NCBI GenBank assembly: GCA_903933475.1
Contig: CAIZKE010000231.1
Location: 1-13,305 of the forward strand
Length of the DNA: 13,305 nucleotides
Reading direction: 5' to 3'
From: an uncultured Alphaproteobacteria bacterium
Lineage (GTDB): Bacteria > Pseudomonadota > Alphaproteobacteria > Caulobacterales > Caulobacteraceae
Part shown: positions 1 through 7,877 of the stretch, piece by piece
How the letters are laid out: the number at the start of each line of letters is the position of its first letter
Numbering within the stretch: position 1 is the first letter of the stretch
Notes under the pieces: model-generated
The model's input: only the letters and a program-made list of their open reading frames with translations
Told to the model about the DNA's origin: nothing
Database searches by the model: none
Position numbers and translations under genes: made by a program

Positions 1-56
1 CCTCGCGGGGCCGGATGTGCCGGCTGGGTTCCTAAAGAGCGGCGGAAAATACGAAT

Positions 57-89
57 CCCGCCAGCAAAGTCAATTGCTGGCGGGTTTTT
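57..89 (+). terminator. Rho-independent terminator, plus direction
   Basis: An 11-bp perfect GC-rich stem (CCCGCCAGCAA at 57-67 pairing with TTGCTGGCGGG at 74-84) encloses a 6-nt loop and is followed directly by five T residues at 85-89. This is the classic intrinsic terminator layout for transcription moving left to right, so it should end a gene lying off the left edge. It also sits 11 bp beyond the stop of the minus-strand NUDIX gene. Read in that direction the stem is followed only by the mixed tail ATTCGTATTTT, so it may work weakly for the minus strand as well. A plus-strand frame ends with TAA at 33-35, but too little is visible to call a gene. Confidence 0.8.
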
Positions 90-95
90 CGCGCC

Positions 96-809
96 TCAGA
101 GTTCCCGCGGCCGGACCGGGCCCATCCGGAAGCGCACATAGGGAATGGGCCGCTTCGGGTTGTCCAGGCGCTCGCGGGTTTCCTGAATCACGGCACGGGT
201 TACGGCCGGGAGGGGCAGTTCCAGGGCCTCCTCGAGTTCGAACCAGGCGATTTCCTCGAGCTCGCCGCAGTCCGGTTGGCGCTCCAGGCTGACCAGGCGT
301 TCGGCGTCGGCCATGAGAAACCAGGTGTCGAAACGTTTGCCGATCGTCGGCGGTGTGACCGCCCGGTAGATGATGGACAGGGCCTCAAGGTCCGGCTGTA
401 CGCCCTGGGCCAGGAAGTCCCTCCAGGGTCCCGCTGCAGGGCGGGGTTCCGCCGGACGCCCGAGCAGGAGGCCGGCCTCCTCCCAGGTCTCGCGGATCGC
501 CGCCTTGCCAAGGGCGCGGCCCTTGGACAGGGGCATGTAGGCCTCGAACTTGCCAGCCACCTCGGGCCGCAGGTCGGTCGCGGCCGGCGCGCGAAAGTCT
601 GCCCTGTCGATACGTCCGCCCGGGAAGACCCAGAGGTTCGGCATGAAGTTGTGACCGCTATGGCGCTTGCCCATCAGGACCCGGGGCCTGGCCCCGTCCC
701 GGCGGATGATGAAGAGGGTCGCGGCGTTCCGTGGTCGAACGGCCCGCGCGCCCTCTGGGCGCACCGGGGTGCGTTCAAGGGTTCGGTTCGGCTGAAGGGC
801 GTCTGTCAT
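96..809 (-). CDS. NUDIX hydrolase, NUDT19-like with split Nudix box
   Basis: A 237-residue NUDIX-fold hydrolase, expected to cleave a nucleoside diphosphate linked to another group with Mg2+; the substrate cannot be read from the sequence. An N-terminal strand region (residues about 28-48) precedes FPGG (62-65) and the helix motif RETWEEAGLL (106-115), which supplies the metal-binding glutamates. The usual G-x5-E-x7-RE spacing is broken. After G65 and an acidic residue at D71, about 27 residues are inserted before the seven residues leading into R106-E107. An insertion at this place is known in the NUDT19 branch, which acts on CoA/acyl-CoA, so that is one possible activity. ATG start at 807-809 with no clear Shine-Dalgarno. 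It is the last gene of the minus-strand run, about 120 bp after rnr, and is followed by the hairpin at 57-84. Family confidence is high, substrate confidence low. Confidence 0.9.
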   Translation of the reverse strand: MTDALQPNRTLERTPVRPEGARAVRPRNAATLFIIRRDGARPRVLMGKRHSGHNFMPNLWVFPGGRIDRADFRAPAATDLRPEVAGKFEAYMPLSKGRALGKAAIRETWEEAGLLLGRPAEPRPAAGPWRDFLAQGVQPDLEALSIIYRAVTPPTIGKRFDTWFLMADAERLVSLERQPDCGELEEIAWFELEEALELPLPAVTRAVIQETRERLDNPKRPIPYVRFRMGPVRPREL

Positions 810-866
810 GGGCAGAGTTTAGGCCCTGCGGTGGCTGGGGCAAGGGCGACTTCCTGCCCGGCGGGA

Positions 867-932
867 TCAGCCCACCGCCACCAGGACGGCGCCCAGGCCT
901 ACCAGGGGCCAGGGAAGCCAGTTCGCCGTCAC
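867..932 (-). CDS. possible 21-aa hydrophobic microprotein coupled to rnr
   Basis: A 21-codon reading frame starts at a GTG that shares GTGA with the TGA stop of rnr and ends with TGA at 867-869. An AAAAGG sequence lies 9 nt before the GTG. The peptide starts VTANWLPWPL and continues with an uncharged Gly/Ala/Val/Leu stretch, so it could span or lie in a membrane. 19 of 21 third codon positions are G or C, as in the neighbouring genes. In many alphaproteobacteria a small membrane protein gene (DUF983) lies between rnr and the NUDIX gene. This could be a separate microprotein, a worn-down remnant of such a gene, or chance. I recognise no family, and translation is unproven. Confidence 0.3.
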   Translation of the reverse strand: MTANWLPWPLVGLGAVLVAVG

Positions 933-3250
933 CTGCGCTTGCCTTTTCTTACTCCGGCGGGAGGACCGCCCCGCCGTCGGGCGTCAGCGGCGCCGGGCTT
1001 GCGCGGTCCGCGCGACGGGCCCGCGCCCCGGGGTCGGGGAGGAGGGGGTGCCCCCTCTACCGGATCGCTGAGCATGTCGAAGAGGAGGCCGCCGGTCACA
1101 GGAGTCGCCTCGACCAGGCGGACTTCCACCGGAAGACCCAGGGGCCAGTGGGCGCCGGAACGCTCCCCGACCAGGGCGTGTGCGGTCTCGTCGTGGATGA
1201 AGAATTCCCCGCCCAGGCGGGAAATCGGTATGAGGCCGTCTGCGCCGGTTTCATCCAGCCGGATGAAGAGGCCGAACCGGGTGACCCCACTGATCCGGCC
1301 GGTGAAGGTCGCGCCGACCCGGTCCGCGAGGAAGGCCGCCACATACCGGTCGATGGCGTCGCGCTCGGCCGCCATGGCCCGGCGCTCGGCGGCGGTGATC
1401 ATCTCGGCCGTGCCCTTGAGTTGGGCGATGTCGCGGTCCGTCAGTCCATCTTCACCCAGGCCCAGGGCGCGGATCAGGCCCCGGTGGACGATCAGGTCGG
1501 CGTATCGCCGGATCGGCGAGGTGAAATGGGCGTAACGGTCCAGGTTCAGCCCGAAGTGCCCGATGTTGTCCGTGTCGTAGATGGCCTGCATCTGGCTGCG
1601 CAGCACCACCTCGTTGATGATTGCCGCGTTGGCGCTTTCGCGGGTCTCTTCCAGGAGACGGTTAAGGCGGTCGGTGCGGGGGGCTTCGCCCTTGGACCAG
1701 GGCAGGCCGAGAGTGGCCAGGAAGTCTGCCAGGGCGTGGACCTTCTCCTGGCTGGGCGTGTCATGTACCCGATAGATCAGGGGCGTCCGGCGGGCCTCGA
1801 GGGTCTGGGCCGCACTGACGTTCGCCTGGATCATCATCTCTTCGATGAGCTGGTGCGCTGGCAGGACCGCGCGACGGCGGATCGCAGTGATCCGGCCCTC
1901 GGGGTCCATCACGATCCGGCGCTCCGGGCTCTCGATGGCCAGGGGAGAGCGGGCCCGCCGCGCGGCCAGGAGCCGGTCGTAGGCGGCGTAGAGGGGTTTG
2001 AGGACGGGCTCCAGCAGGGGGCCGGTCACATCATCGGGGCTCCCCTCAATGGCGGCCTGGGCCTGTTCGTAGGACAGCTTGGCGGCGGATCGCATCAGTC
2101 CCCGCACGAATCTGTGCCCGGTCTTCCGCCCCGAGGCGTCGAAGACCATCCGCACGGCAATGCAGGCCCGGTTCTCGCCGGCCCGAAGACTGCACAGTCC
2201 CGCCGATAGGCGCTCGGGTAACATGGGCTCGACCCGGTCGGGGAAATAGACGCTGTTGCCCTTTTCCCGCGCCGTGCGGTCCAGGGCCGAGCCGGGCCGG
2301 ACGTAGGCGGCGACATCGGCGATCGCCACCCAGACGATCCATCCGCCCGGGTTGGCAGGATCTGCGTCCGGTTCCGCGAAGACGGCATCGTCGTGGTCCC
2401 GGGCGTCCGGGGGATCGATGGTGATCAGAGGTAGGGCGCGCAGGTCCTCCCGGCCCACCAGGACAGGCTCCCGGGCAGCCTCAGCCTCGATCTCCGCCGC
2501 CTCCGGGAAGCCGGTTGGAATGCCGTGGGCATGGATGGCGATGAGGGATGCGGCGCGGGGATCGTCTTCCCGGCCCACGCGCTCCAGGATTTCGCCCCGG
2601 TGCAGCCCGAACTGCCGGCCGCCCGGGACCAGCCGGGCCAGGACGAGGTCGCCGTCGCGCAGGTTATCCGGCAGCGTCCCTTCGATGAGGACCTGGTCCC
2701 GGGATCGCCGGTCCACCGGATCCACTCGGACCTGGCGCGCGGACTTCCGGACCACGCCTAGCACCCGGTGGACGGCGGCACCCAACCGCTTGATCATCCG
2801 GGCTTCGGTCTCGCCGGCCTCTGTCCGCTCGAAACGGACGAGCAGGCGATCCCCAAGGCCGGGCGCGCCGGCTGTGACCTCGTTCGGGTCGGGTGCCAGC
2901 CGCACCAAGGGGGTGTCCTCCCCCTTCATCAGCCGGACCATCAGTTCGCCGTCGGCGTCCCGCTCGATGACCTCCACCACGCCCACCGGTGGGAGTTGGC
3001 CGGGAAGGGCAAGACTCCGGCGGCCCCGGCGCCCGAGATCGCCGTTGTCCTGGAGGTCCCTCAGCATGTCCCTGAGCGCGATCCGGTCTGCGCCCTTCAG
3101 CCCGAAGGCCCGAGCGATGTCGGAACGGTCGGCCTCTCCGGACTCCCGGATGAAGGCCAGAAGGGTCGCACGGTCCGGCAGGCCCTGAGGCGGGCGGGGG
3201 CCGGTTCGGGCGGTGCCGTGCGGACGTTTGGGCGGGCGGGGTCTGGCCAT
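929..3250 (-). CDS. rnr: Ribonuclease R (RNB-family 3'-5' exoribonuclease)
   Basis: A 773-residue RNase R, a processive 3'-5' exoribonuclease that degrades structured RNA, trims rRNA and helps clear stalled mRNA. Order of parts: a basic N-terminal leader and winged-helix-like region (about 25-85), cold-shock/OB regions (about 85-255), the RNB catalytic domain (about 265-600), an S1 domain (about 645-728), and a Pro/Arg/Lys-rich tail (735-773). The RNB active site reads ITIDPPDARDHDDA, giving metal ligands D279, D285, D287 and D288, and HFTSPIRRYADL follows at 575-586. Length is normal for the family. ATG at 3248-3250 starts 21 bp after the topA stop, so the two are almost surely co-transcribed. 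The basic tail resembles the lysine-rich tail of E. coli RNase R, which affects RNA or ribosome binding. Nothing suggests damage. Confidence 0.97.
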   Translation of the reverse strand: MARPRPPKRPHGTARTGPRPPQGLPDRATLLAFIRESGEADRSDIARAFGLKGADRIALRDMLRDLQDNGDLGRRGRRSLALPGQLPPVGVVEVIERDADGELMVRLMKGEDTPLVRLAPDPNEVTAGAPGLGDRLLVRFERTEAGETEARMIKRLGAAVHRVLGVVRKSARQVRVDPVDRRSRDQVLIEGTLPDNLRDGDLVLARLVPGGRQFGLHRGEILERVGREDDPRAASLIAIHAHGIPTGFPEAAEIEAEAAREPVLVGREDLRALPLITIDPPDARDHDDAVFAEPDADPANPGGWIVWVAIADVAAYVRPGSALDRTAREKGNSVYFPDRVEPMLPERLSAGLCSLRAGENRACIAVRMVFDASGRKTGHRFVRGLMRSAAKLSYEQAQAAIEGSPDDVTGPLLEPVLKPLYAAYDRLLAARRARSPLAIESPERRIVMDPEGRITAIRRRAVLPAHQLIEEMMIQANVSAAQTLEARRTPLIYRVHDTPSQEKVHALADFLATLGLPWSKGEAPRTDRLNRLLEETRESANAAIINEVVLRSQMQAIYDTDNIGHFGLNLDRYAHFTSPIRRYADLIVHRGLIRALGLGEDGLTDRDIAQLKGTAEMITAAERRAMAAERDAIDRYVAAFLADRVGATFTGRISGVTRFGLFIRLDETGADGLIPISRLGGEFFIHDETAHALVGERSGAHWPLGLPVEVRLVEATPVTGGLLFDMLSDPVEGAPPPPRPRGAGPSRGPRKPGAADARRRGGPPAGVRKGKRR

Positions 3251-3271
3251 GACTCCAGCCTAGACCGGTTC

Positions 3272-5881
3272 TCAGGCTTTCGGCGATGACTTCCTGACGG
3301 CCTTCGCAGGCGTTTTCGGCTTTGCGGCCGGCTTCGCCCTGGGCGTGGCCTTTGGCTTGGCGGAAGCTGTCGCCCGGGATGACTTGGCCTTCCCGCCCTT
3401 GGTGGGCGCCTTGGCAGCGCGAGCGGCAAGAAGCGCCGTCGCCGCCTCCAGGGTCAGGGTCTCAGGGTCCTCGCCCCCGGGGATGTTGGCGTTGACGGCA
3501 CCGTGCTTGACATAGGGACCGTACCGACCCGCCAGGATCTTCACCGGAGCGCCGTCCACGGGGTGGGGTCCCAGCTCGCGCAGGGCCGCAGCGACCCCGC
3601 GACCGCCCCGTCCGCCCGCCTTCTTCTCCGCCAGGAGCGTCACGGCCCGGTTGACCCCGACCTCGAAGACCTCGTCCACCCCCTGCAGGTTGGCGTAGAC
3701 CCCGGCGTGTTGCACGAAGGGCCCGTAGCGGCCGATGCCGGCCAGGATGACGCCGCCGTCCTCGGGGTGGTTCCCCACCTCCCGAGGCAGGCGAAGGAGC
3801 CTCAGGCCCTTTTCCAGGTCCATGGCCTCAGGCGACCAGCCCTTGGGCAGGGAGGCGCGCTTGGGCTTTTCCTCCTCGCCCAGCTGGACGAAGGGACCAA
3901 ACCGCCCTGACTTCAGGAAGACCGTCTGGCCTGTCTCGGGATCGGTCCCCAGTTCGCGGTCTCCCGCTGGCGCGTCGCCCTCCTCGGAGGGCGGGCCGAA
4001 CTTCCGCGTGTACCGGCATTCGGGATAGTTCGAGCAGCCGATGAAGGGCTCGAAGCGGCTTGGCTTCAAGGATAGCTCACCCGTTCCACACTTGGGGCAG
4101 GCGCGGCCGCCGGGGGAGGGGAACAGGAAGGGGCCCAGGGTGGTGTTGAGAGCCTCGATGACATCGCGGGTGGACCGCTGCAGGACCTCCTGGGTAGCCC
4201 CGTGGAAATCGCCCCAGAACTCCCGCAACAGGGCCTTCCAGTCCAGGTCCCCTGAGGACACCTGATCCAGCTTCTCCTCCAGCGCCGCCGTGAAGTCGTA
4301 CTCGACATAGCGGTTGAAGAAAGACTCGAGGAAGACGGTGACGAGGCGGCCCTTGTCCTCCGGGATGAACCGGTTCTTCTCCATCCGGACATAGCTGCGA
4401 TCCCTCAGGACCGAGAGGATCGAGGCATAGGTCGAGGGGCGGCCGATGCTGAGCTCTTCCATCTTCCGCACCAGGCTCGCTTCGGAATAGCGAGGCGGCG
4501 GCTCGGTGAAGTGCTGGTCGGCGCGCGCAACCCGGACTTCGGCGCTGGCGGCCTCCCGCAGGGGCGGCAGGCGTCCGCCATCCTCGTCCTCGGGATCATC
4601 CCGGCCTTCCTCGTAGACCTTCAGGTAGCCGTCAAACAGGATGACCTGCCCTGTGGCTCTCAGTCCGGTACGGCCATCGGCCGTCGACAGGTCCACGGTG
4701 GTCCGTTCGATCCGGGCGGACTCCATCTGGGAGGCCAGCATGCGCTTCCAGATCAACTCGTAGAGCCGACCAAGGTCGCCCTCCAGCCTGAGCGACCCGG
4801 GGTTCCGGCCCAGGCTGGTCGGACGGATCGCCTCGTGGGCCTCCTGGGCATTCCGGGCCTTGGTCCTGTACTGGCGGGCGGACTCCGGCACGTAGTCGGT
4901 GCCAAAAAGGCCTGAAATCACCTGGCGGGCTTCCTGCAGGGCCTCGGGCGCTGACTGCACGCCATCGGTCCGCATGTAGGTGATCAGACCCACGGTCTCG
5001 CCGCCGATGTCGATACCTTCATAGAGCTTCTGTGCCGCCTGCATGGTGCGCTGGGCCGAGAAGCCGAGCTTCCGGGCGGCTTCCTGCTGCAGGGTCGAGG
5101 TCGTGAAGGGCGGTGCCGGCGAGCGTCTGGCGGGCTTCTTCTCGACGGCCGTGATCGTGAAGGCGCCAGAGATCACCGCCTGGCGGGCCGCCGTGGCTGC
5201 GGCCTCGTCGCCGAGGTCGAACTTTGAAAGCTTCCGGCCTTCATGGATTGCCAGCCGGGCCGTGAAGGGCGCTCCGGCCGAGGTCATATCGGCTTCGACA
5301 GTCCAGTATTCCCTGGTGATGAAGCGCTCGATCTCGATTTCGCGGTCGACGACCAGGCGGAGGGAGACGGACTGCACTCGGCCTGCAGAGCGGGCTCCCG
5401 GCAGCTTCCTCCAGAGGACCGGCGACAGGTTAAAGCCCACCAGATAGTCGAGGGCGCGCCGGGCCAGGTAGGCCTTGACCAACTCCATATCGATCTGGCG
5501 GGGCGCCTTCATGGCCTCGGTCACGGCCGAACGGGTAATGGCGTTGAACACCACCCGCTCCACCGGCTTGTCCTTCACAACCCGCTTCTGTTGCAGGACA
5601 TCCAGCACGTGCCAGGAGATGGCCTCGCCTTCCCGGTCGGGGTCGGTGGCCAGGATGATGCGGTCCGAGGCCTTGGCCGCCTCGGCGATCTCCGAGAGGC
5701 GTTTCGCGGCCTTGGCGTCCACCTCCCAGGACATGGCGAAGTCCTCGTCCGGACGGACCGATCCATCCCGAGGGGGTAGGTCGCGGACATGGCCGTAGCT
5801 GGCCAGGACCTTGTAGTCCGGCCCCAGGTACTTGTTGATGGTTTTGGCCTTGGCCGGGCTCTCGACGATGACGAGGTGCAT
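3272..5881 (-). CDS. topA: DNA topoisomerase I (type IA)
   Basis: An 869-residue type IA topoisomerase that relaxes negative supercoils through a 5'-phosphotyrosine intermediate. The Toprim domain opens at the start codon (MHLVIVESPAKAKT, catalytic E7) and carries DPDREGEAISWH with D80, D82 and E84. The active-site tyrosine is Y302 in GLITYMRTDG. One C4 zinc ribbon follows (C595, C598, C616, C622), then three C-terminal repeats with the RxGPxV core at about 658-666, 715-724 and 784-791, and a Lys/Ala/Pro tail from about 825 likely to bind DNA. The frame stays open upstream to a TTG at 5950, but I chose ATG 5879-5881 because AAGGA lies 5 nt before it and homologues begin at this methionine. 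The gap to dprA is 95 bp and to rnr 21 bp. Confidence 0.97.
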   Translation of the reverse strand: MHLVIVESPAKAKTINKYLGPDYKVLASYGHVRDLPPRDGSVRPDEDFAMSWEVDAKAAKRLSEIAEAAKASDRIILATDPDREGEAISWHVLDVLQQKRVVKDKPVERVVFNAITRSAVTEAMKAPRQIDMELVKAYLARRALDYLVGFNLSPVLWRKLPGARSAGRVQSVSLRLVVDREIEIERFITREYWTVEADMTSAGAPFTARLAIHEGRKLSKFDLGDEAAATAARQAVISGAFTITAVEKKPARRSPAPPFTTSTLQQEAARKLGFSAQRTMQAAQKLYEGIDIGGETVGLITYMRTDGVQSAPEALQEARQVISGLFGTDYVPESARQYRTKARNAQEAHEAIRPTSLGRNPGSLRLEGDLGRLYELIWKRMLASQMESARIERTTVDLSTADGRTGLRATGQVILFDGYLKVYEEGRDDPEDEDGGRLPPLREAASAEVRVARADQHFTEPPPRYSEASLVRKMEELSIGRPSTYASILSVLRDRSYVRMEKNRFIPEDKGRLVTVFLESFFNRYVEYDFTAALEEKLDQVSSGDLDWKALLREFWGDFHGATQEVLQRSTRDVIEALNTTLGPFLFPSPGGRACPKCGTGELSLKPSRFEPFIGCSNYPECRYTRKFGPPSEEGDAPAGDRELGTDPETGQTVFLKSGRFGPFVQLGEEEKPKRASLPKGWSPEAMDLEKGLRLLRLPREVGNHPEDGGVILAGIGRYGPFVQHAGVYANLQGVDEVFEVGVNRAVTLLAEKKAGGRGGRGVAAALRELGPHPVDGAPVKILAGRYGPYVKHGAVNANIPGGEDPETLTLEAATALLAARAAKAPTKGGKAKSSRATASAKPKATPRAKPAAKPKTPAKAVRKSSPKA

Positions 5882-5976
5882 GCGGGTCCTTGGGGCCGGC
5901 TGGCCCGGTGAAGGGTCGCGAGGGTTGGACGCCGAGGGGGCCGATGTCAACTTGGGGTGATTTCCAGGGCCTCGTC

Positions 5977-7092
5977 CTAGGCCAGGGCGACCCCGCCACC
6001 GGAGGTGAAGACAACCCGTCCGGAGAGTTCGAGTTCGGCAAGGGCCGCATTGACGTCGGCGACCGTCAGGCCCGAGAGGCGGACCACCTCGTCGCGGGTG
6101 GCGGGGGAGGGGGACATCAGGTCGAAGACCTGGATCCGAATCGCCTCCATGCGGGTTTCCGAAGGTGCGGATCCTGGCGTCCGGTCGGGTCCCATCTCGA
6201 AGTCCAGCTCCGGCTCGGCCAGGCCGGAGAAGCCGCCAAGGGCACGGAGGACATCGTCCGCGCCTTCGCAGATCGCCGCACCCTGCCGGATGAGGTCGTT
6301 GCCGCCCCGGGACCGGGGATCCAGGGGCGAGCCGGGGACAGCCAGGACCTCACGGCCCATTTCCGCCGCCAGGCGCGCAGTGATGAGCGATCCGGAACGG
6401 AGTTCGGCCTCGACGACCACCACGGCCTGCGAAAGTCCGGCGATGATCCGGTTGCGTCGGGGGAAGTCGCCGGCGGTCGCCGTGCGTCCCGGTGCCGATT
6501 CCGAGACAATGCAGCCACCGTCCTGCAGGATGCCAGCGTAGAGATCGGCATGCTGGGCCGGGTAGACGTCGTCGACCCCGCCAGCGAGGACTGCCGCGGT
6601 GCCGGTGGCCCGGGCACCGGCGTGCGCCGCCCCGTCTATGCCCCGCGCAAGGCCCGAGACCACAGTCAGACCCGCTGTGCCCAGGTCCGAGGCCAGGGTC
6701 TGGGCGAATCGCTGACCGAGGGCCGAGGCGGCCCGGGCACCGACGACGGCGACGCAGGTCCGCGAGAGAGGATTCGGGTCTCCAAGGACCCAGACCACCG
6801 GTGGGGGCGGGTCGACAGCGGCGAGGAGGGGCGGGAAGTCCGGGGCGCCTGAGATGAACAGGCGGGCACCCAGCCCCTCTCCGGCGGCGATCTCGTCGTC
6901 GGCCTGAGAGGCTGACATGGGTGTGATCGAGGTGGCGCGGCCGGCCCTTCGGGCGAGATCCGGCAGGGCTTCGAGGGCGAGGGAAGGCGCTCCGAACCGC
7001 CGGATCAGTTCGCGGAATGTGACCGGGCCTACGCTCTCGGTGCGCGACAGCCGTAGCCAGTCCCGTCTGAATGCGGGGGAGCCCTCGATCAT
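5977..7092 (-). CDS. dprA: DNA-processing protein DprA
   Basis: A 371-residue DprA/Smf protein. It binds incoming single-stranded DNA and loads RecA on it during natural transformation, and is widespread also in species not known to be competent. Visible parts are an N-terminal SAM-like helical region (about 8-65), the Rossmann-like DNA_processg_A domain (about 72-285) and a C-terminal winged helix (about 312-368). Conserved motifs include VAVVGAR (114-120), SGLARGIDGAAH (146-157), FPRRNRIIAGLS (210-221), SGSLITA (233-239), VPGS (252-255) and GGNDLI (263-268). The ATG shares ATGA with the plsY stop, so the two are translationally coupled. Stop TAG at 5977-5979. If the LexA box before plsY works, DprA would be DNA-damage inducible. 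Confidence 0.96.
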   Translation of the reverse strand: MIEGSPAFRRDWLRLSRTESVGPVTFRELIRRFGAPSLALEALPDLARRAGRATSITPMSASQADDEIAAGEGLGARLFISGAPDFPPLLAAVDPPPPVVWVLGDPNPLSRTCVAVVGARAASALGQRFAQTLASDLGTAGLTVVSGLARGIDGAAHAGARATGTAAVLAGGVDDVYPAQHADLYAGILQDGGCIVSESAPGRTATAGDFPRRNRIIAGLSQAVVVVEAELRSGSLITARLAAEMGREVLAVPGSPLDPRSRGGNDLIRQGAAICEGADDVLRALGGFSGLAEPELDFEMGPDRTPGSAPSETRMEAIRIQVFDLMSPSPATRDEVVRLSGLTVADVNAALAELELSGRVVFTSGGGVALA

Positions 7093-7757
7093 GGGGCCCC
7101 TGGCGGGGATTCCGGAGACGGGTCGGCTGGCTTGCGCCCGCCGCCGATACGCGGCTCCTGGCCTTTCAGGAGGCGCCGGATATTCTCCTGGTGGCGGACG
7201 AAGATCAGGGCGCCCATGAACAGGGTCAGGGTCACCAGGGCATGCGGGGAGTGGAACACGAGGAGGGCATAGACTGGGGCCAGGGCCGCCGCCGTCAGGG
7301 CGGCGAGGGAGGAAGTCCTAAACAGGAAGGCCATGGCCAGCCAGGTCGCCCCTGCGGCAAGGCCGACGGGAAAGGCTGCGGCAAGCAGGGTGCCGAAGAA
7401 GGTCGAGACCCCCTTGCCGCCCTTGAACCTCAGAAAGACGGGGAAGAGGTGCCCCAGGAAGGCCGAGCCAGCGGCCAGGGCCACCATCATGTGCCGGTCG
7501 GCGTCGGGCGCACCGCGGGTCAGCAGGACCGCCGCCAACACGGCCACTGCGCCCTTTCCGCCGTCGCCGAGAAGGGTCAGGAGGGCCAGGTCCCTGCGTC
7601 CGGACCTCAGGACGTTCGTCGCCCCGATATTGCCTGAACCCAAGTTGCGGGGATCGCCCGCTCCGGCTAGCCGCATGCTGATCACGCCGAAGGGCGTGGA
7701 GCCCAGCAGGTAGCCTCCGATCATGACGATAGCGATGACGAGAACCTGGTTGGGCAT
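7089..7757 (-). CDS. plsY: Glycerol-3-phosphate acyltransferase PlsY
   Basis: A 222-residue inner-membrane acyltransferase that moves the acyl group of acyl-phosphate (made by PlsX) to sn-glycerol 3-phosphate, the first step of phospholipid synthesis. At least five hydrophobic segments are visible (about 4-27, 56-80, 91-109, 117-147, 150-187). The three family motifs are present: NLGSGNIGATNVLR (38-51), GDGGKGAVAVL (64-74) and GHLFPVFLRFKGGKGV (102-117), followed by HQENI at 189-193. A short Pro/Gly-rich tail (about 205-222) extends past the usual end. ATG at 7755-7757 has AAGGAG about 10 nt upstream. It is the first gene after a 118-bp gap with a LexA box, and overlaps dprA by 4 bp. Confidence 0.96.
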   Translation of the reverse strand: MPNQVLVIAIVMIGGYLLGSTPFGVISMRLAGAGDPRNLGSGNIGATNVLRSGRRDLALLTLLGDGGKGAVAVLAAVLLTRGAPDADRHMMVALAAGSAFLGHLFPVFLRFKGGKGVSTFFGTLLAAAFPVGLAAGATWLAMAFLFRTSSLAALTAAALAPVYALLVFHSPHALVTLTLFMGALIFVRHQENIRRLLKGQEPRIGGGRKPADPSPESPPGAP

Positions 7758-7835
7758 GGGCGACGCTCTCCTTCGTGCGTCGACAGTCTAAGTGGCTGCC
7801 ACCCCCGCGTCACCCATGCCGCGCAAAGCAGCATG

Positions 7836-7877
7836 GCGACGGATGTTCGTCAAATGTTCTTTTCGGGAACCCGTCGC
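7836..7877. repeat. 7-bp inverted repeat flanking the LexA box
   Basis: GCGACGG at 7836-7842 and CCGTCGC at 7871-7877 are perfect inverted copies 28 nt apart, with the LexA box inside the loop. The right arm touches the last base of the pyrC' stop codon. There is no T-run, so this is not an intrinsic terminator. It may be chance in GC-rich DNA. Confidence 0.4.
7845..7859. promoter_or_regulatory. LexA (SOS) box, alphaproteobacterial type
   Basis: The sequence reads GTTC (7845-7848), seven bases, GTTC (7856-7859): an exact match to GTTC-N7-GTTC, the known LexA target in alphaproteobacteria including Caulobacter. It lies in the pyrC'-plsY gap. On the minus strand TTGACG, the Caulobacter-type housekeeping -35 sequence, occupies 7853-7848 inside the box, as expected if LexA blocked a promoter reading toward plsY-dprA-topA-rnr. 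No convincing -10 is seen 16-18 bp further on. By base composition a chance match is unlikely in a gap this short, but not in the window as a whole. LexA binding is inferred. Confidence 0.55.

Noticed and set aside
1..70. Possible tRNA 3' end, because CGAATCCCGCCAGC looks like a T-arm and acceptor
   Set aside because: The facing GGCGG/CCGCC arms leave a 12-nt loop, there is no CCA end, and the bases instead form the terminator stem.
840..861. Hairpin GGGCAAGG...CCTGCCC between rnr and the NUDIX gene as a terminator
   Set aside because: The stem has a bulge and no T-run follows in either direction.
276..2209. Long plus-strand open frames opposite the NUDIX and rnr genes
   Set aside because: They mirror the codon structure of well-supported minus-strand genes in GC-rich DNA, have Arg/Gly/Pro-rich nonsense products, and show no known motif.
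3251..3255. GACTC next to the rnr start as a CcrM methylation control site
   Set aside because: GANTC motifs also occur inside genes here. A single site without a promoter gives no evidence of cell-cycle control.
5882..5950. Upstream TTG start for topA adding 23 residues
   Set aside because: The ATG at 5879-5881 has AAGGA at good spacing, and the conserved Toprim strand starts right there as in homologues.
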